This document shows positions 7,961 through 17,800 of a stretch of DNA of 64,000 bases, piece by piece. Under the pieces are notes generated by a model that saw only the letters and a list, made by a program, of their open reading frames with translations, did not search any database and was not told where the DNA came from. How positions within the stretch are numbered: position 1 is the first letter of the stretch; each line of letters begins with the position of its first letter. The position numbers and the translations under genes are program-made. This stretch comes from Alphaproteobacteria bacterium (GTDB taxonomy: Bacteria; Pseudomonadota; Alphaproteobacteria; CAAHEQ01; UBA3637), in contig JAFTTR010000022.1 in the NCBI GenBank assembly GCA_017466695.1, forward strand, positions 62,001 through 126,000, given 5' to 3'.

Positions 7961-9139
7961 ATGAATAAAAGATATGTTGGTGCTTCTGTTTATGGTTTAA
8001 GAATGCCAATTATTAAACAGGGGGATAACATTCAAGAAATGATTTCAGATACACTTATTGACGCTGGCTGTTCTCAATATCAGCCAATTGAATTGAATAA
8101 TCGGGATATTTTGGGCATTACTGAATCTTTTTTGGCAAGAGCACAAGGAAATTATATTACAGCAGATGATATTGCCACAGATGTACACCAAAAATTCCCT
8201 ACCGGTGATGTAGCTGTTGCTTTCCCTATTCTTTCTCGCAACAGATTTGCCAAGATTTTAGAAGGTATTACGAAAGGGGTTGAGGGGAATGTTTATGTGT
8301 GTCTTTCTTATCCTTCAGATGAAGTTGGCAACGCTTTGATGGATGAAGATGATTTATATACCTTAGGAATTAATCCTTATCTTGATATTATGGAAAAAGA
8401 GACATTTAGAGCAAAAGTGGGAACATATTTACACCCAATTACCAAAACAGATTATATAGAGTTGTATGAGAGTATTTCACCTAAAATAAAAATTATGTTG
8501 CTGAACAATCCAAAAGATATTTTGAAATACACAAATCAAGTTATTGTAGCGAGTATTCATACACGTGAAAGACATAAAAAAATGTTAACAGATTTGGGTG
8601 CTCAAGTTATTACTTTGGAAAATATTTGTTCAACACCAACAATAGAACATGGATGGAGTGAATATGGTGTTTTAGGTTCAAATTATGCTGATTCAAATAG
8701 GTTAAAACTTTTCCCAAGAGATTCAATGTCTTTTTGTGAAAATTTAAAAAAACTTATTTATGCTAAGACAGGTAAAAACATTGAAGTTATGATTTATGGT
8801 GATGGAGGATTTAAATGCCCTAAAACCAAGATTTGGGAGTTTGCAGATCCTGTTGTTTCTCCTGGACATACAGCTGGTTTAAAAGGTATGCCAAATGAGG
8901 TGAAAATAAAAGCTGTTGCTGATAATAATCAAGGAAATTTGGAAGAAGCTATTAAAACGGCGATTGAACAAAAGAAAAAAGGGGATGATTCTTATGCTCT
9001 TGGAACGACACCACGTCAAATTACAGATTTGGTTGGCTCATTGTGTGATTTAACAACTGGATCCGGTGATAAAGGAACGCCTGTAGTACTTATTAAGGGA
9101 TATTTTGATGATTACACAAAAGGTATTCCTGAAGAATAA
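7961..9139 (+). CDS. F420-0:gamma-glutamyl ligase family protein (CofE-like)
   Basis: A 392-residue protein of the long bacterial branch of the CofE/COG1478 family. The conserved N-terminal stretch VGASVYGLRMPIIKQGDN, then the motifs ITESFLARAQGNY, FPILSRNRFA, LSYPSDEVGN, YGDGGFKCPKTKIWEFADPVVSP and LIGSLCDL-like TTGSGDKGTPVV near the C-terminus, are typical. CofE adds glutamates to coenzyme F420, but this branch is common in bacteria with no F420 pathway, so the real substrate is unknown. It may form an amide or peptide bond to another cofactor. The gene has a strong ribosome site (AAGGAGGG) and a leader hairpin that suggests regulated expression. Confidence 0.9.
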   Translation: MNKRYVGASVYGLRMPIIKQGDNIQEMISDTLIDAGCSQYQPIELNNRDILGITESFLARAQGNYITADDIATDVHQKFPTGDVAVAFPILSRNRFAKILEGITKGVEGNVYVCLSYPSDEVGNALMDEDDLYTLGINPYLDIMEKETFRAKVGTYLHPITKTDYIELYESISPKIKIMLLNNPKDILKYTNQVIVASIHTRERHKKMLTDLGAQVITLENICSTPTIEHGWSEYGVLGSNYADSNRLKLFPRDSMSFCENLKKLIYAKTGKNIEVMIYGDGGFKCPKTKIWEFADPVVSPGHTAGLKGMPNEVKIKAVADNNQGNLEEAIKTAIEQKKKGDDSYALGTTPRQITDLVGSLCDLTTGSGDKGTPVVLIKGYFDDYTKGIPEE

Positions 9140-9182
9140 TAAGTGAAAAAGGTGTATTTTTTTTATTCCCTTTTGTAAGAAG

Positions 9183-9212
9183 AAACCCATCAGGTTAACT
9201 GATGGGTTTTTC
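9183..9212. terminator. Bidirectional terminator between convergent genes
   Basis: Perfect 11-pair stem AAACCCATCAG / CTGATGGGTTT with a 5-base loop, with a T run on the plus strand. It lies between the CofE-like gene and nadE. Confidence 0.9.
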
Positions 9213-9215
9213 TGT

Positions 9216-9983
9216 TTAATTTAGAGTTAGAATAGGGGGTAATTGCTGGCGTTTAAATTTGTTTTTATCAAATCTTTTTTGAATTGATGTAACGAGTTCT
9301 AAATCATTTTGGTCTGGTTTTTCTTTTCCAAATATATGATCTTTTAAAATCTTGTCTAAAATTTCATACGCCGGTAAAGAATCTGTATCCTGTTGGTTGA
9401 GTGCCAGTTCAGCTGAAGGTTGCCTTTCAATAATTTCGACAGGGATTAAAAATTTACCTTCCGTATTAATTAATTGAGCGATTTGGTATACAGTTGTTTT
9501 ATATACATCTCCAATTGGCGCTAATCCACCACAAGTATCGCCATATAATGTACAATAGCCCATTGCAATTTCAGACTTATTTCCACAAGCTAAAAGAAGG
9601 TATCCTTTTTCATTTGAATACATCATGAGGATATTGCCCCTAATTCTTGCTTGTATATTTTGTTCTGTAATAGGGTTTTTAGATTCAAAATCAACAGTTT
9701 TTAAAAAGTTATCCACAAGATTTTGAATGTCGATTATTTTATGATCGACTTTGTTTAAATTTGCTATTTGTTGAGCAAGATTAATACTTTTTAAAGAAGT
9801 GTATTTTGTTTTCATCATAATACTATGAACATGCTTTGATCCAAGTGCTTCACAAGCAAGAGCAAGGACAAGAGCGCTGTCAATTCCCCCTGATAAACCA
9901 ATAATAACATCTTCAAAATGATTTTCTTTGCAATATGTTTGAATCCCTTGGATGAGTTTTTCTTTTATTTCTTTAACCTTCAT
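9216..9983 (-). CDS. nadE: NAD+ synthetase, ammonia-dependent
   Basis: A 255-residue NAD synthetase that amidates nicotinate adenine dinucleotide to NAD. The ATP-pyrophosphatase P-loop SGGIDSALVLALA is near residue 30, and GNKSEIAMGYCTLYGDTCGGLAPIGDVYKT marks the substrate loop. The length and lack of a nitrilase domain mean it is the short form that uses free ammonia. It is the last gene of the pncA-nadM-pncB-nadE operon and overlaps pncB by 11 bases. Confidence 0.96.
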   Translation of the reverse strand: MKVKEIKEKLIQGIQTYCKENHFEDVIIGLSGGIDSALVLALACEALGSKHVHSIMMKTKYTSLKSINLAQQIANLNKVDHKIIDIQNLVDNFLKTVDFESKNPITEQNIQARIRGNILMMYSNEKGYLLLACGNKSEIAMGYCTLYGDTCGGLAPIGDVYKTTVYQIAQLINTEGKFLIPVEIIERQPSAELALNQQDTDSLPAYEILDKILKDHIFGKEKPDQNDLELVTSIQKRFDKNKFKRQQLPPILTLN

Positions 9984-11436
9984 TTTGATATTCTCCTTTT
10001 TTAAGTGCAGCTTGTCTTAATTTTTTGCGTTTAATGAAAAGAGATTTTTCAAGTCCTGCTACGTAAGTGTGTGGGGATTTTAATCTTAAATGGGCAGGAT
10101 CCAATCTTTTTAAATTTTGAGCTGCATAGGCTTGTATTTCTTTTAAATCTCTGTTCATCTCTGTCTGATTAACAGTCCCATTTTTAATGACTTCAATCAT
10201 GGGTGTGTAAGCTCTTTTTCCATTTAAGAATGTTTTTTTCTTTTCTCCATCTATTTGAATAGAGGTAATCGGAGTTGCCAATGATTGTGCATTTAAAAAT
10301 TTATGCCCATCTTGACAGATAATATCCCCTGCGAAGTGATTATTTTTATCCACCAATCTGATGACATCTGTTGCGCCTGGAATGGTTGTTTTAATGGCTA
10401 ATTCAGAAACTTTGATGACGTCTCGAGTGCTTGTCCTTTTAAGTTTATAGACACCTCCTAAAGCCGGTTGGTCAAATGCTGTTACAAGCATTGTCCCTAC
10501 GCCAAAAATATCGATAGGAGCTTTTTGTTCTAAAATCAAACTTTGAATGGTATATTCATCTAAATCATTTGAAGCTGTGATTTTTGTTGTGTGGCAGTTA
10601 TTTTCATCTAAAATTTTTCTAACCTCTTTTGAAAGATAAGCCAAATCGCCAGAATCAAGACGAACGCTTTTGAGCTCAACACCTACTTCTTTTGCAGCTT
10701 GAATAGCATTTTTGACACCTTGAATGGTGTTATATGTGTCAATTAAAACACTTGCTTTGTCGGGAAAAGATTGAATGTATTTTTTAAAAGCTGTTATTTC
10801 GCTTTCTTCTCTCATAATAAAGCAATGAGCCATTGTCCCTGAAACAGGAATGTGATAATGTCTGCCTGCTTCAACGTTTGATGTGGCTGTTATTCCTCCA
10901 ATAAAGGCGCCTCTGGTTGGTGTAAATCCTTGAGTGTCTTGAGCTCTTCTTAGACCCATTTCTAAAAGAGTTCTTTTTTTGCCATCAGATGCAGCAGCAA
11001 GAGCGATTCTGCTTGCTTTTGTTGCAAATAAACTTTGAGCATTGATAATGTTTAAAATACCAGCTTCAATCATTAAAACTTGCCACGCTGGCCCTGTTAC
11101 TTGAACGATAGGTTCGTTTGGAAAGACAACTTCTCCTTCTCTAAATGCTTTCATATTAATATCAAGTTTAGCATGAGAAAGCATTTGTAAGAAATCCTCT
11201 TTAAACCCTTGCTCTTTTAGGTAAGAAATATCTTCTTTGTTAAATTTCCAATCGTTTAGCCATTCTAGTACTTCCCCTAGACCTGCTGTTAATAAATAAG
11301 AGCCATTAAAGGGTGTTTTTCGAATGAACATTTCGTATGTTTCAATATTGTTATGAGAATTATCATCAAACATGGCTTGAGCCATTGTAAGATGGTATAA
11401 ATCACAAAATAAAGGTGAAAATTTGTTTCTATTCAT
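9973..11436 (-). CDS. pncB: Nicotinate phosphoribosyltransferase
   Basis: A 487-residue nicotinate phosphoribosyltransferase making nicotinate mononucleotide from nicotinate and PRPP. Typical landmarks: the N-terminal LFCDLYHLTMAQAMF, the GLRRAQD section, the catalytic His region SGTMAHCFI, the phosphate-binding VRLDSGDLAYLSKEVRKIL and GGVYKLKR. The length is that of the long bacterial form (about 480) rather than the E. coli form (400). It lies 9 bases after nadM and overlaps nadE, so the whole salvage route is one transcript. Confidence 0.96.
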   Translation of the reverse strand: MNRNKFSPLFCDLYHLTMAQAMFDDNSHNNIETYEMFIRKTPFNGSYLLTAGLGEVLEWLNDWKFNKEDISYLKEQGFKEDFLQMLSHAKLDINMKAFREGEVVFPNEPIVQVTGPAWQVLMIEAGILNIINAQSLFATKASRIALAAASDGKKRTLLEMGLRRAQDTQGFTPTRGAFIGGITATSNVEAGRHYHIPVSGTMAHCFIMREESEITAFKKYIQSFPDKASVLIDTYNTIQGVKNAIQAAKEVGVELKSVRLDSGDLAYLSKEVRKILDENNCHTTKITASNDLDEYTIQSLILEQKAPIDIFGVGTMLVTAFDQPALGGVYKLKRTSTRDVIKVSELAIKTTIPGATDVIRLVDKNNHFAGDIICQDGHKFLNAQSLATPITSIQIDGEKKKTFLNGKRAYTPMIEVIKNGTVNQTEMNRDLKEIQAYAAQNLKRLDPAHLRLKSPHTYVAGLEKSLFIKRKKLRQAALKKGEYQNEG

Positions 11437-11445
11437 AGGGACCTC

Positions 11446-11916
11446 CTACTGTTTTAAAATGAGGTTGTGTATTTGTTGAGGAATATCTTCTTGCCAACTG
11501 GTATCGTTGTTTTTTATTTTTGTGCGTATGTCTGTACCTGAAATTTTTAATTCATGTCTGTTTACAATGATGGTACTAAAACCTTCTTTTTTAAACAAAG
11601 GTGCGTCTTGTCCTGTTCCACAATAGTATTTTGTTGCTGGTAAAGGAAGGTGTGTTTTAATATATTGAGCCCATTTGGGAGGATTATGAATATCATTTAT
11701 TCCCATAACAATGAGTTTCCCTTTTTTTATTTGGTTTTTATAAACTTGTTGAACCATTGTGAGGCGCTCTTTAAAAGAATAAGGATTTTTTTCATTTTGG
11801 GCATCTTTTGACCCAATAATTAAAATGGCTTTGTCATTTTCTTTCAGCATTAAATCAATAATTTTTTGATGACCTTTGTGAAAGGGTTGTAATCTCATAA
11901 CTGCAAATCCAATCAT
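11446..11916 (-). CDS. Nicotinamide/nicotinate mononucleotide adenylyltransferase, NadM type
   Basis: A 156-residue nucleotidyltransferase of the archaeal NadM type. The N-terminal MIGFAVMRLQPFHKGHQKII carries the HxGH ATP-binding motif, and ISGTDIRTKI near residue 127 is the second nucleotidyltransferase motif. It would adenylate nicotinate mononucleotide, the step between PncB and NadE. The neighbours support this role, because no nadD is in the cluster. Its start overlaps the end of pncA by one base (TAATG type), indicating coupling. Confidence 0.92.
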   Translation of the reverse strand: MIGFAVMRLQPFHKGHQKIIDLMLKENDKAILIIGSKDAQNEKNPYSFKERLTMVQQVYKNQIKKGKLIVMGINDIHNPPKWAQYIKTHLPLPATKYYCGTGQDAPLFKKEGFSTIIVNRHELKISGTDIRTKIKNNDTSWQEDIPQQIHNLILKQ

Positions 11917-12533
11917 TATTCATATCTCCTTTCTTTGATGTTGTTTAAAAAAGCTTTAGCTGTCATTATTTTAATTTTTCCTTTTGCAACAGCTGTGGCA
12001 AAAGGTGGTTCTTTTAAAACATCAGCTGTTTGTTTAAAAATACCTCGTGTTAAATCTTCTAGGATTGTTATTTCAACATCTTTTTTTAACCAACCTAAAA
12101 GAGCTGCTTTGTTACAAACGTCTGAAGCAACACCACATAAAATGACTTTTTTTGTTGTATCTAAAATTTTTCTATCAATGGTGTCAATGGTTCCTTCCCA
12201 CATGTCGTATGTAGCTTTTTTTAGATATTGGATGGTGTGAATTTTTGCGCATAAAAGCGAAGGGGATATTGCTAAATTCCAACCCATTGTTCCTTTAATA
12301 CAATGAGGTGGAAATTGCTTGCTTTCTGCAGTTGATGTGTATGTTTTTGTGTCATGTGTATCGAATGTTACAATTGCATTTGCAATCATATTTTGGGGGA
12401 GATGGTTGAAAAACGATTCCATTCTTTCAATCAATGCCGTATCTCCTTTTCCATTATCAAAAGTAAGGGCTCCTTTAGGGGCTACAAAATCATTTTGAAA
12501 ATCAACAAGAGTGAGTGTGTATTGTTGCGTCAT
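11916..12533 (-). CDS. pncA: Nicotinamidase
   Basis: A 205-residue isochorismatase-fold nicotinamidase, converting nicotinamide to nicotinate. The catalytic triad fits: Asp in LVDFQNDFV, Lys in KKATYDMWEG and Cys in CGVASDVCNKAA. Metal ligands are suggested by the DTHD motif. I chose the ATG at 12533, because AAGGAG lies just upstream; the frame is open to 12605 but that extra piece lies over the operator-like repeat. First gene of the operon, divergent from nrtR and very likely controlled by it. Confidence 0.95.
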   Translation of the reverse strand: MTQQYTLTLVDFQNDFVAPKGALTFDNGKGDTALIERMESFFNHLPQNMIANAIVTFDTHDTKTYTSTAESKQFPPHCIKGTMGWNLAISPSLLCAKIHTIQYLKKATYDMWEGTIDTIDRKILDTTKKVILCGVASDVCNKAALLGWLKKDVEITILEDLTRGIFKQTADVLKEPPFATAVAKGKIKIMTAKAFLNNIKERRYE

Positions 12534-12560
12534 GGAAAACTCCTTTTGATATTGACTATT

Positions 12561-12590
12561 TGTTATTAACAATTTATTATTATCATATAA
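12561..12590. promoter_or_regulatory. Operator-like repeat, copy 1 (upstream of pncA)
   Basis: 30-base motif opening TGTTATTAACAATTT. It matches the motif at 12671-12700 at 25 of 30 positions. Each copy can be read as two 14-base half units (GTTATTAWCAATTT then a KTTWTTATCA-type unit). Position in the pncA/nrtR divergent gap makes it a candidate NrtR binding site. Not compared with known NrtR sites. Confidence 0.5.
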
Positions 12591-12670
12591 GTAAAAACAA
12601 GTCAAGTCATTTTTATTGAGGTTTTTTTAATGAAAAAAAGAAAAAAGGGATTGTTATTTAAAAAACAATA

Positions 12671-12700
12671 TGTTATTATCAATTTGTTTTTATCAAAAAA
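12671..12700. promoter_or_regulatory. Operator-like repeat, copy 2 (upstream of nrtR)
   Basis: 30-base motif opening TGTTATTATCAATTT, same orientation as copy 1 with centres 110 bases apart. It lies 20 bases ahead of the nrtR start, which would suit autoregulation. Confidence 0.5.
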
Positions 12701-12719
12701 AATTATTCAGGGGATATAT

Positions 12720-13484
12720 ATGTTGCAAAATGAGGCAGAAAAAGAATTTTTAAAAGCGTATGATTCGTCAGTTTTTGATAAATTATCTGTTGCAACAGAT
12801 TTGTTGGTTTTTAGTATTTCTGATGTAAAAACAAATAATTATCGAAAACTTCCTGAAAAAATAATGAGTGTTTTTTTAACGAGTCGTGATCAATTTCCTT
12901 TTAAAAATATGTGGAGTTTGGCTGGAGGGTTTGTTGGTCCTCTCGAATCACCTGAAGAGACGGCAAAACGTGTTTTAAAGCAAAAGATTCATTTAGAAAA
13001 TTTATATTTGGAGCAACTTTATACGTTTGGTGATGTTGGAAGAGATCCAAGAACACGTATTATATCGATAGCTTATATGGCTTTGGTTAATCGCAGTGAT
13101 ATGCCCCTTCATTTGCAACAATCTGATAGTTGGTTTAATATTTTAAGAGAAGATGGTAAACTTGTTTTGCAAAATGAAAATAATCCACTTCTTAGAATAG
13201 ATTTAAATGATCCAAATGCCTTAGCTTTTGATCACACAAAAATTATTAAAGTTGGATTAGAACGATTGAAAAACAAAATAGAATATACCGATTTGGTTTT
13301 TCATTTGGTTCCAAATGAGTTTACTTTAACTGAGCTTCAAAATGTGTATGAAGCTATTTTGGGTAAAAAACTTTTAGCACCGGCGTTTCGGCGTGTGATT
13401 AAATCAAAAGTTCAAGAAACGGGAGATTTAACTTCGGGTAGTGGACATCGCCCCTCAGCTTTGTATAAACAAAAGGAAGAATAA
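12720..13484 (+). CDS. nrtR: NrtR-type Nudix-domain transcriptional regulator of NAD synthesis
   Basis: A 254-residue protein with a Nudix-like N-terminal domain and a winged-helix C-terminal domain, the NrtR layout. The Nudix box is degenerate (GGFVGPLESPEETAKRVLKQKI lacks the catalytic REx2EE), as expected for a sensor that binds ADP-ribose or NAD without cutting it. The C-terminal part, starting near FHLVPNEFTLTELQNVYEAILGKKL and ending GSGHRPSALYKQKEE, matches the winged helix and terminal motif of this family. The ATG at 12720 has AGGGG upstream; the longer open frame from 12630 would cover the operator-like repeat. It is divergent from the pncA operon and probably represses it. Confidence 0.9.
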   Translation: MLQNEAEKEFLKAYDSSVFDKLSVATDLLVFSISDVKTNNYRKLPEKIMSVFLTSRDQFPFKNMWSLAGGFVGPLESPEETAKRVLKQKIHLENLYLEQLYTFGDVGRDPRTRIISIAYMALVNRSDMPLHLQQSDSWFNILREDGKLVLQNENNPLLRIDLNDPNALAFDHTKIIKVGLERLKNKIEYTDLVFHLVPNEFTLTELQNVYEAILGKKLLAPAFRRVIKSKVQETGDLTSGSGHRPSALYKQKEE

Positions 13485-13492
13485 GGTACGAT

Positions 13493-14029
13493 TTATATAA
13501 AGGGATTATATGCCCATTGTAATAAAGCTTGTCGTTGTTTTTTTCTGCAATTTATGTCGTAAGGGATGCAGTTTTTTTCAATTTGTGATTTGTGACGTTT
13601 AAATTGTCTCCATCTATTAATTTGAATCTCATCAATAAGTGGAATTCTTCTCCCCATGTAATATCTACAATACCATTGAAACCACCCTCGAACATCTGGT
13701 CCAATAATCCACCCCTTTTGTCGCCAAATTTGCAAACTTTGACGTGATTTGACTTTAAAATAATTACAGTTTGGATTAGCTTTTTGAGGAGATAGCTTTT
13801 CTTTTATAAACCAAGATAAAGGGAATTCATTTTTGCAATCGTTGAGATATTTTCCTTCAAAAACGCCAAGAGACAACATTTCAGGTGGTGTAAGTTCGGG
13901 TTTAAACGTGGGGGCAAAATTTTCACCCATTGGTTCTGTTAAAAAATAGGTATAGTTTTGTTGCATTAAATCGTTTACAATTATTTTCATATACCACATA
14001 TAAGGTGTTATTTTTGTTTTTAAATACAT
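13493..14029 (-). CDS. Conserved protein of unknown function
   Basis: A 178-residue soluble protein. I recognise a pattern found in uncharacterised proteins of bacteria and some eukaryotes: FAPTFKPELTPPEMLSLGVF followed by EGKYLNDCKNEFP and then WF; I know no function. The centre and C-terminus are rich in Trp, Tyr and Arg (GPDVRGWFQWYCRYYMGRR), which suggests nucleic-acid or protein contact. The start is uncertain: ATGs at 14029 and 13990 are both possible and neither has a clear ribosome site. It converges on nrtR with an 8-base gap and is divergent from the large unknown pair. Confidence 0.7.
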   Translation of the reverse strand: MYLKTKITPYMWYMKIIVNDLMQQNYTYFLTEPMGENFAPTFKPELTPPEMLSLGVFEGKYLNDCKNEFPLSWFIKEKLSPQKANPNCNYFKVKSRQSLQIWRQKGWIIGPDVRGWFQWYCRYYMGRRIPLIDEIQINRWRQFKRHKSQIEKNCIPYDINCRKKQRQALLQWAYNPFI

Positions 14030-14112
14030 CTTGTTGTGTAATAAAAATGATTTGAAGATTTTTCATTTTTATGGTACAAATATAAATCTAACAAATGAAA
14101 AGGATTATTGTG

Positions 14113-14892
14113 ATGGATTTTCAAAAAAGTGAAAAAAATAGCAATACGGATTCAAAAAAATCAACTTTTGTGGATAAGTCAAGAAAGACGCTGATGTTAT
14201 ATGATAAATTGAAAAAAGATTTGTCTGTTGAAGCCCCAACAGTTTTTAGTGCTGTTTTATTTTTAACATGTGATGTTTTATCCAATATTCCTTTGAAAAA
14301 TATATCAAAAGATACAATCAATCGGCGTGTTTCTTTTTTAGCTTCAAAAGGAGCGAAGATTTCAAGTGTTGTATGCCAAAATGTGACTGATTTGTTGTTA
14401 GAACAGGTACAAAATACAAAAGCAACAAAAGAGGAGTTGGCAAAACAGGTTTTTGTGGCTTCAAAATATAGTGCCGCATTATTATTGGAAGATTTTAATC
14501 AATATAAACGTGAAATTTGTAGTAGACTTGATGCCCCTAAACAAAAATTTTTCAAAACCATTTGTGATGTATCGTGTGCTTTGATTCGTTCAGATACTGA
14601 AACATTGCTTTTTAAAAACCCAGAACAACGTATTACAGATATTGAAAAAGATTTGCGCCTTAAAATTGATATGCAAGAGCGTGAAGCCTTAAAAAAAATG
14701 TTGTTTGCGTTTAAACTAGATAGAGTAAAATCAATTTATCAAGCAAAATTAATGCCACAAGAAAAAGCTAAAAATGATTTTACAATTTTGAAAAAAATGT
14801 GCCGACAAGCTTTTATAGAAATGGCCGGAAATAGAGATGGTTATATTTTTGATAGAAAACGTCAAGCAAATTCACAAACAAGGGGGAGATAA
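14113..14892 (+). CDS. Uncharacterised 259-residue helical protein, partner of the next gene
   Basis: No family recognised. It has no signal peptide or membrane segment, is Lys/Asp rich, and is predicted by eye to be mostly helical. A notable mid-region (APKQKFFKTICDVSCALIRSDTE) and a basic C-terminal tail (FDRKRQANSQTRGR) are visible. The ATG at 14113 is chosen because AAAAGGA lies 8 bases upstream; an earlier ATG at 14095 sits in front of that site. The stop overlaps the start of the 1223-residue gene by one base, so the two are translationally coupled and probably work together. Confidence 0.7.
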   Translation: MDFQKSEKNSNTDSKKSTFVDKSRKTLMLYDKLKKDLSVEAPTVFSAVLFLTCDVLSNIPLKNISKDTINRRVSFLASKGAKISSVVCQNVTDLLLEQVQNTKATKEELAKQVFVASKYSAALLLEDFNQYKREICSRLDAPKQKFFKTICDVSCALIRSDTETLLFKNPEQRITDIEKDLRLKIDMQEREALKKMLFAFKLDRVKSIYQAKLMPQEKAKNDFTILKKMCRQAFIEMAGNRDGYIFDRKRQANSQTRGR

Positions 14893-17800
14893 TGAAAAAT
14901 TTAAAAAATGAAGGGGGCTTTCATTTCTTTTTTATTGATGATCCAGTTCCTGTTTGTTTTGAACAAAAAGCTGGGACAACTTTTCGCTCTTTGTTGTTAG
15001 GGGAAAATGCAAAAGGTCAGAAGACGTATGAGGGCATTTTATCTGTTTTTCAAAACAAACCTCAAGAATTAGATGCTTTTATATCTAGATTTAACGAACT
15101 TCAAAATATCAATTCAAGATCAGACTTTTTCCAGCAGAAATTTATTGGAAATCCAGAACATCATGCTAATTTAAATAATCAAGTTGAATGGGTATTTGGA
15201 AAACAAGGTCGAATTGATGCGTGTATTATTCAACAAGATGGTGTTCGTTGTGTGTTTATTTTGGATGTAAGACCTGTCAGTAATCATGAAAAAATCGCAG
15301 ATAACCCTTTGCATATACAAAATAGGAATTTGTCAGATATCATTACAAATGCGTTCAATTGTACGAATTATTATAAAATAAAAGGGGCTCCGTTTCGTGA
15401 AGGATTGCTTGCTTATCAAAATGAACATATGGAAACGCTTAATACCTTTGATGCCCGTTTTTCAATTTTATTAAATACGCTAGAACAACTTATTTTTTCA
15501 AACAAAGATATCTATTCAAAAATAGCTGTTTTTAGAAACAAGTTGAATGAAGAAAAGAAGGGACAAGGTGATTTTGATGCCAATGAATTTGAGGTATATA
15601 TTCAACGGCAGTTAGAAGGTCAAGATATCACCGAATATCAAAGGGAGTTGTTAACTCAGTTATGTCAATATGATGCTTCATCTGAAAATCATTTAACTCA
15701 AGAAAATGCGATTCTTAAAAGTTTTTCAAATATTAGCAATGTGAGGGGATTGGCTGTTTCTCTTTTTAGTAATTTGGAAACAATGTTTGAAAGGGAAAAT
15801 TTGAAAGAAAAAAATGTATTAGATAGTTTTCGCATTTTTAATAAAATTCCAACCTCCTATCTTTATGTTTTGTTAGATGTTTATGATGATAAATCGTTTG
15901 ATGAAGAAAGTAAGGTAATTCAGCAAAGAATTTCTTATTTCTTAAGTCAATTAAATCGGTTGAAGGCAAGTGATGGGGCAGATTTGTTTGATGAATTTAA
16001 AACAATTTGCAAAGATGCTTTTGAAAAAACAACAGGGCAAGAAGGAGCTTTACCTCTTTTAGAGGCAACACCACCACAAGATGTTTTTAAAAGAGATAAT
16101 TTGTTCCAAGATTTTTTAAATATTCATGTAGATAAAATCACAACAGATTCGAATGTGGATAAATTTTCAAAAGCATTGATGAAGCTGATTGTGGAGCCTT
16201 CTTATGAACAAATGGTTTTATTGGTGAATAATGAGGCAAATGAGCAAACTTTGGAAGATGAAAAAACATTGGGTTGTCAATGGATTGCAACAGGAGATAT
16301 TGACGAAACGATTGGGAAAACTTTTCAACGTATACTCAGAGAACATCCAGATTTAAAAGAAAAAATTTGTGAAAAAAGACCTTTTTTAACCCCTTACGTG
16401 GAGCAGTTGGGAAAAGGCAAACTTGTCAATTTTGATGAAATACATACCATTTGTATGTTATACAATTTGTATTGTAGTGATGGAATTGAGGATGAATTTA
16501 ATGGGGCAACGGAGCACTTATCCAAGTTGAATGATGATGAAAAAGCATTTTTAGAAGAATATGTCGTTTCTGTGTTTTCAAAGACAGAAAACCATCATTC
16601 TCTTTTAAGGTTTATAAGAGGAGCTAAATCTTTGCTACAAAATGAGGTTATGTACCAAAAGAAATTGGAGGAAAAACGAAAAGAGGCTCGTTCTAAAAAG
16701 AAAACTTCATCACAACAGCAGTCAGATAAAGATATTCAACGTCAAAATTTTATTAAAGCATTTGAATATTTTTATTTTAATGTGGATGATGAAGAAAAAC
16801 TTATAGTGCTTAAAAATAGTCTTTTGTCTTTGGATAAAAATATTCTAGCTCGTTTAAAAAAATTACCAGGGAACACGCCTATTGGTATTTTTATTCGAGA
16901 TTATTTGAGTGCAAAGGATGAGAAGCAAGAGGAAGATGTGTTTGATAGCTCAATTCATCGAGTTGTTTTGAAAGCAAGGGAAGAAAAGAAGGATCGTTTA
17001 GCTTCAGTTATTGATGATTTTTTTGATGATTTTAAAAATGAATACAGTCTGAATAAATTGTATCAAATATTGATTTCATTATCTGAAGAAGATATATCTT
17101 TTATGCTGCAATCATGGGAAGAAGATTCTCAAAAGTTTGAACGTCAAATTGCTTTTTTAGGAGCTTATAGAGAGCACGTAAATGATGATTTTGAAGTGTT
17201 TTTAGAAAAAAAACTTCCTAGTTTTTCAAAAATTGAAGCAGAAGAGATAAAAAAACGGGTTTTGAATTTTAGAAATGGTTTTAATTCTTTATTTTCGGAT
17301 GGAGATGATGTTAATGTTGAGCGATTAACACTGGCATGTCTTCAGTTAAATGATAGAGATTTAAAATTTCTTTTGGATGAGGAAGTACTTGATTTGGGAC
17401 CCCAAGAAAAGAACTTGTTACAAGGTGTTAGAGACATTCGAACAGGAAAATCAAAAAATATTCCAGAAGAGACGAAAAAACTTGTTTTAGAAACAAAGCG
17501 TAAGGTTGTTTTTCAATATTCATTTAATAAATTGGTTAAAGACTTTTATGATGAAGAACGTTATGAAAAGTTTTTGGCAGCGTGTGTGAATATGGAAAAA
17601 ACAGATTTTGATGTCTTTATTGAGATGAATTCAGATATGAAAATGGTTTCAAAGTTTTTTGAAAAATTAAAAAAATTGAAAAATAAGAAAATATCTGAAC
17701 CAGCTCAAAAAGAAGGGATGAAAGAGGCATTAAATCATTTAAGAAAGAAAATTTCTTTTGTCAGAGTAGCGAATAACTTTTTAATGGAGCCCCCTCAAGA

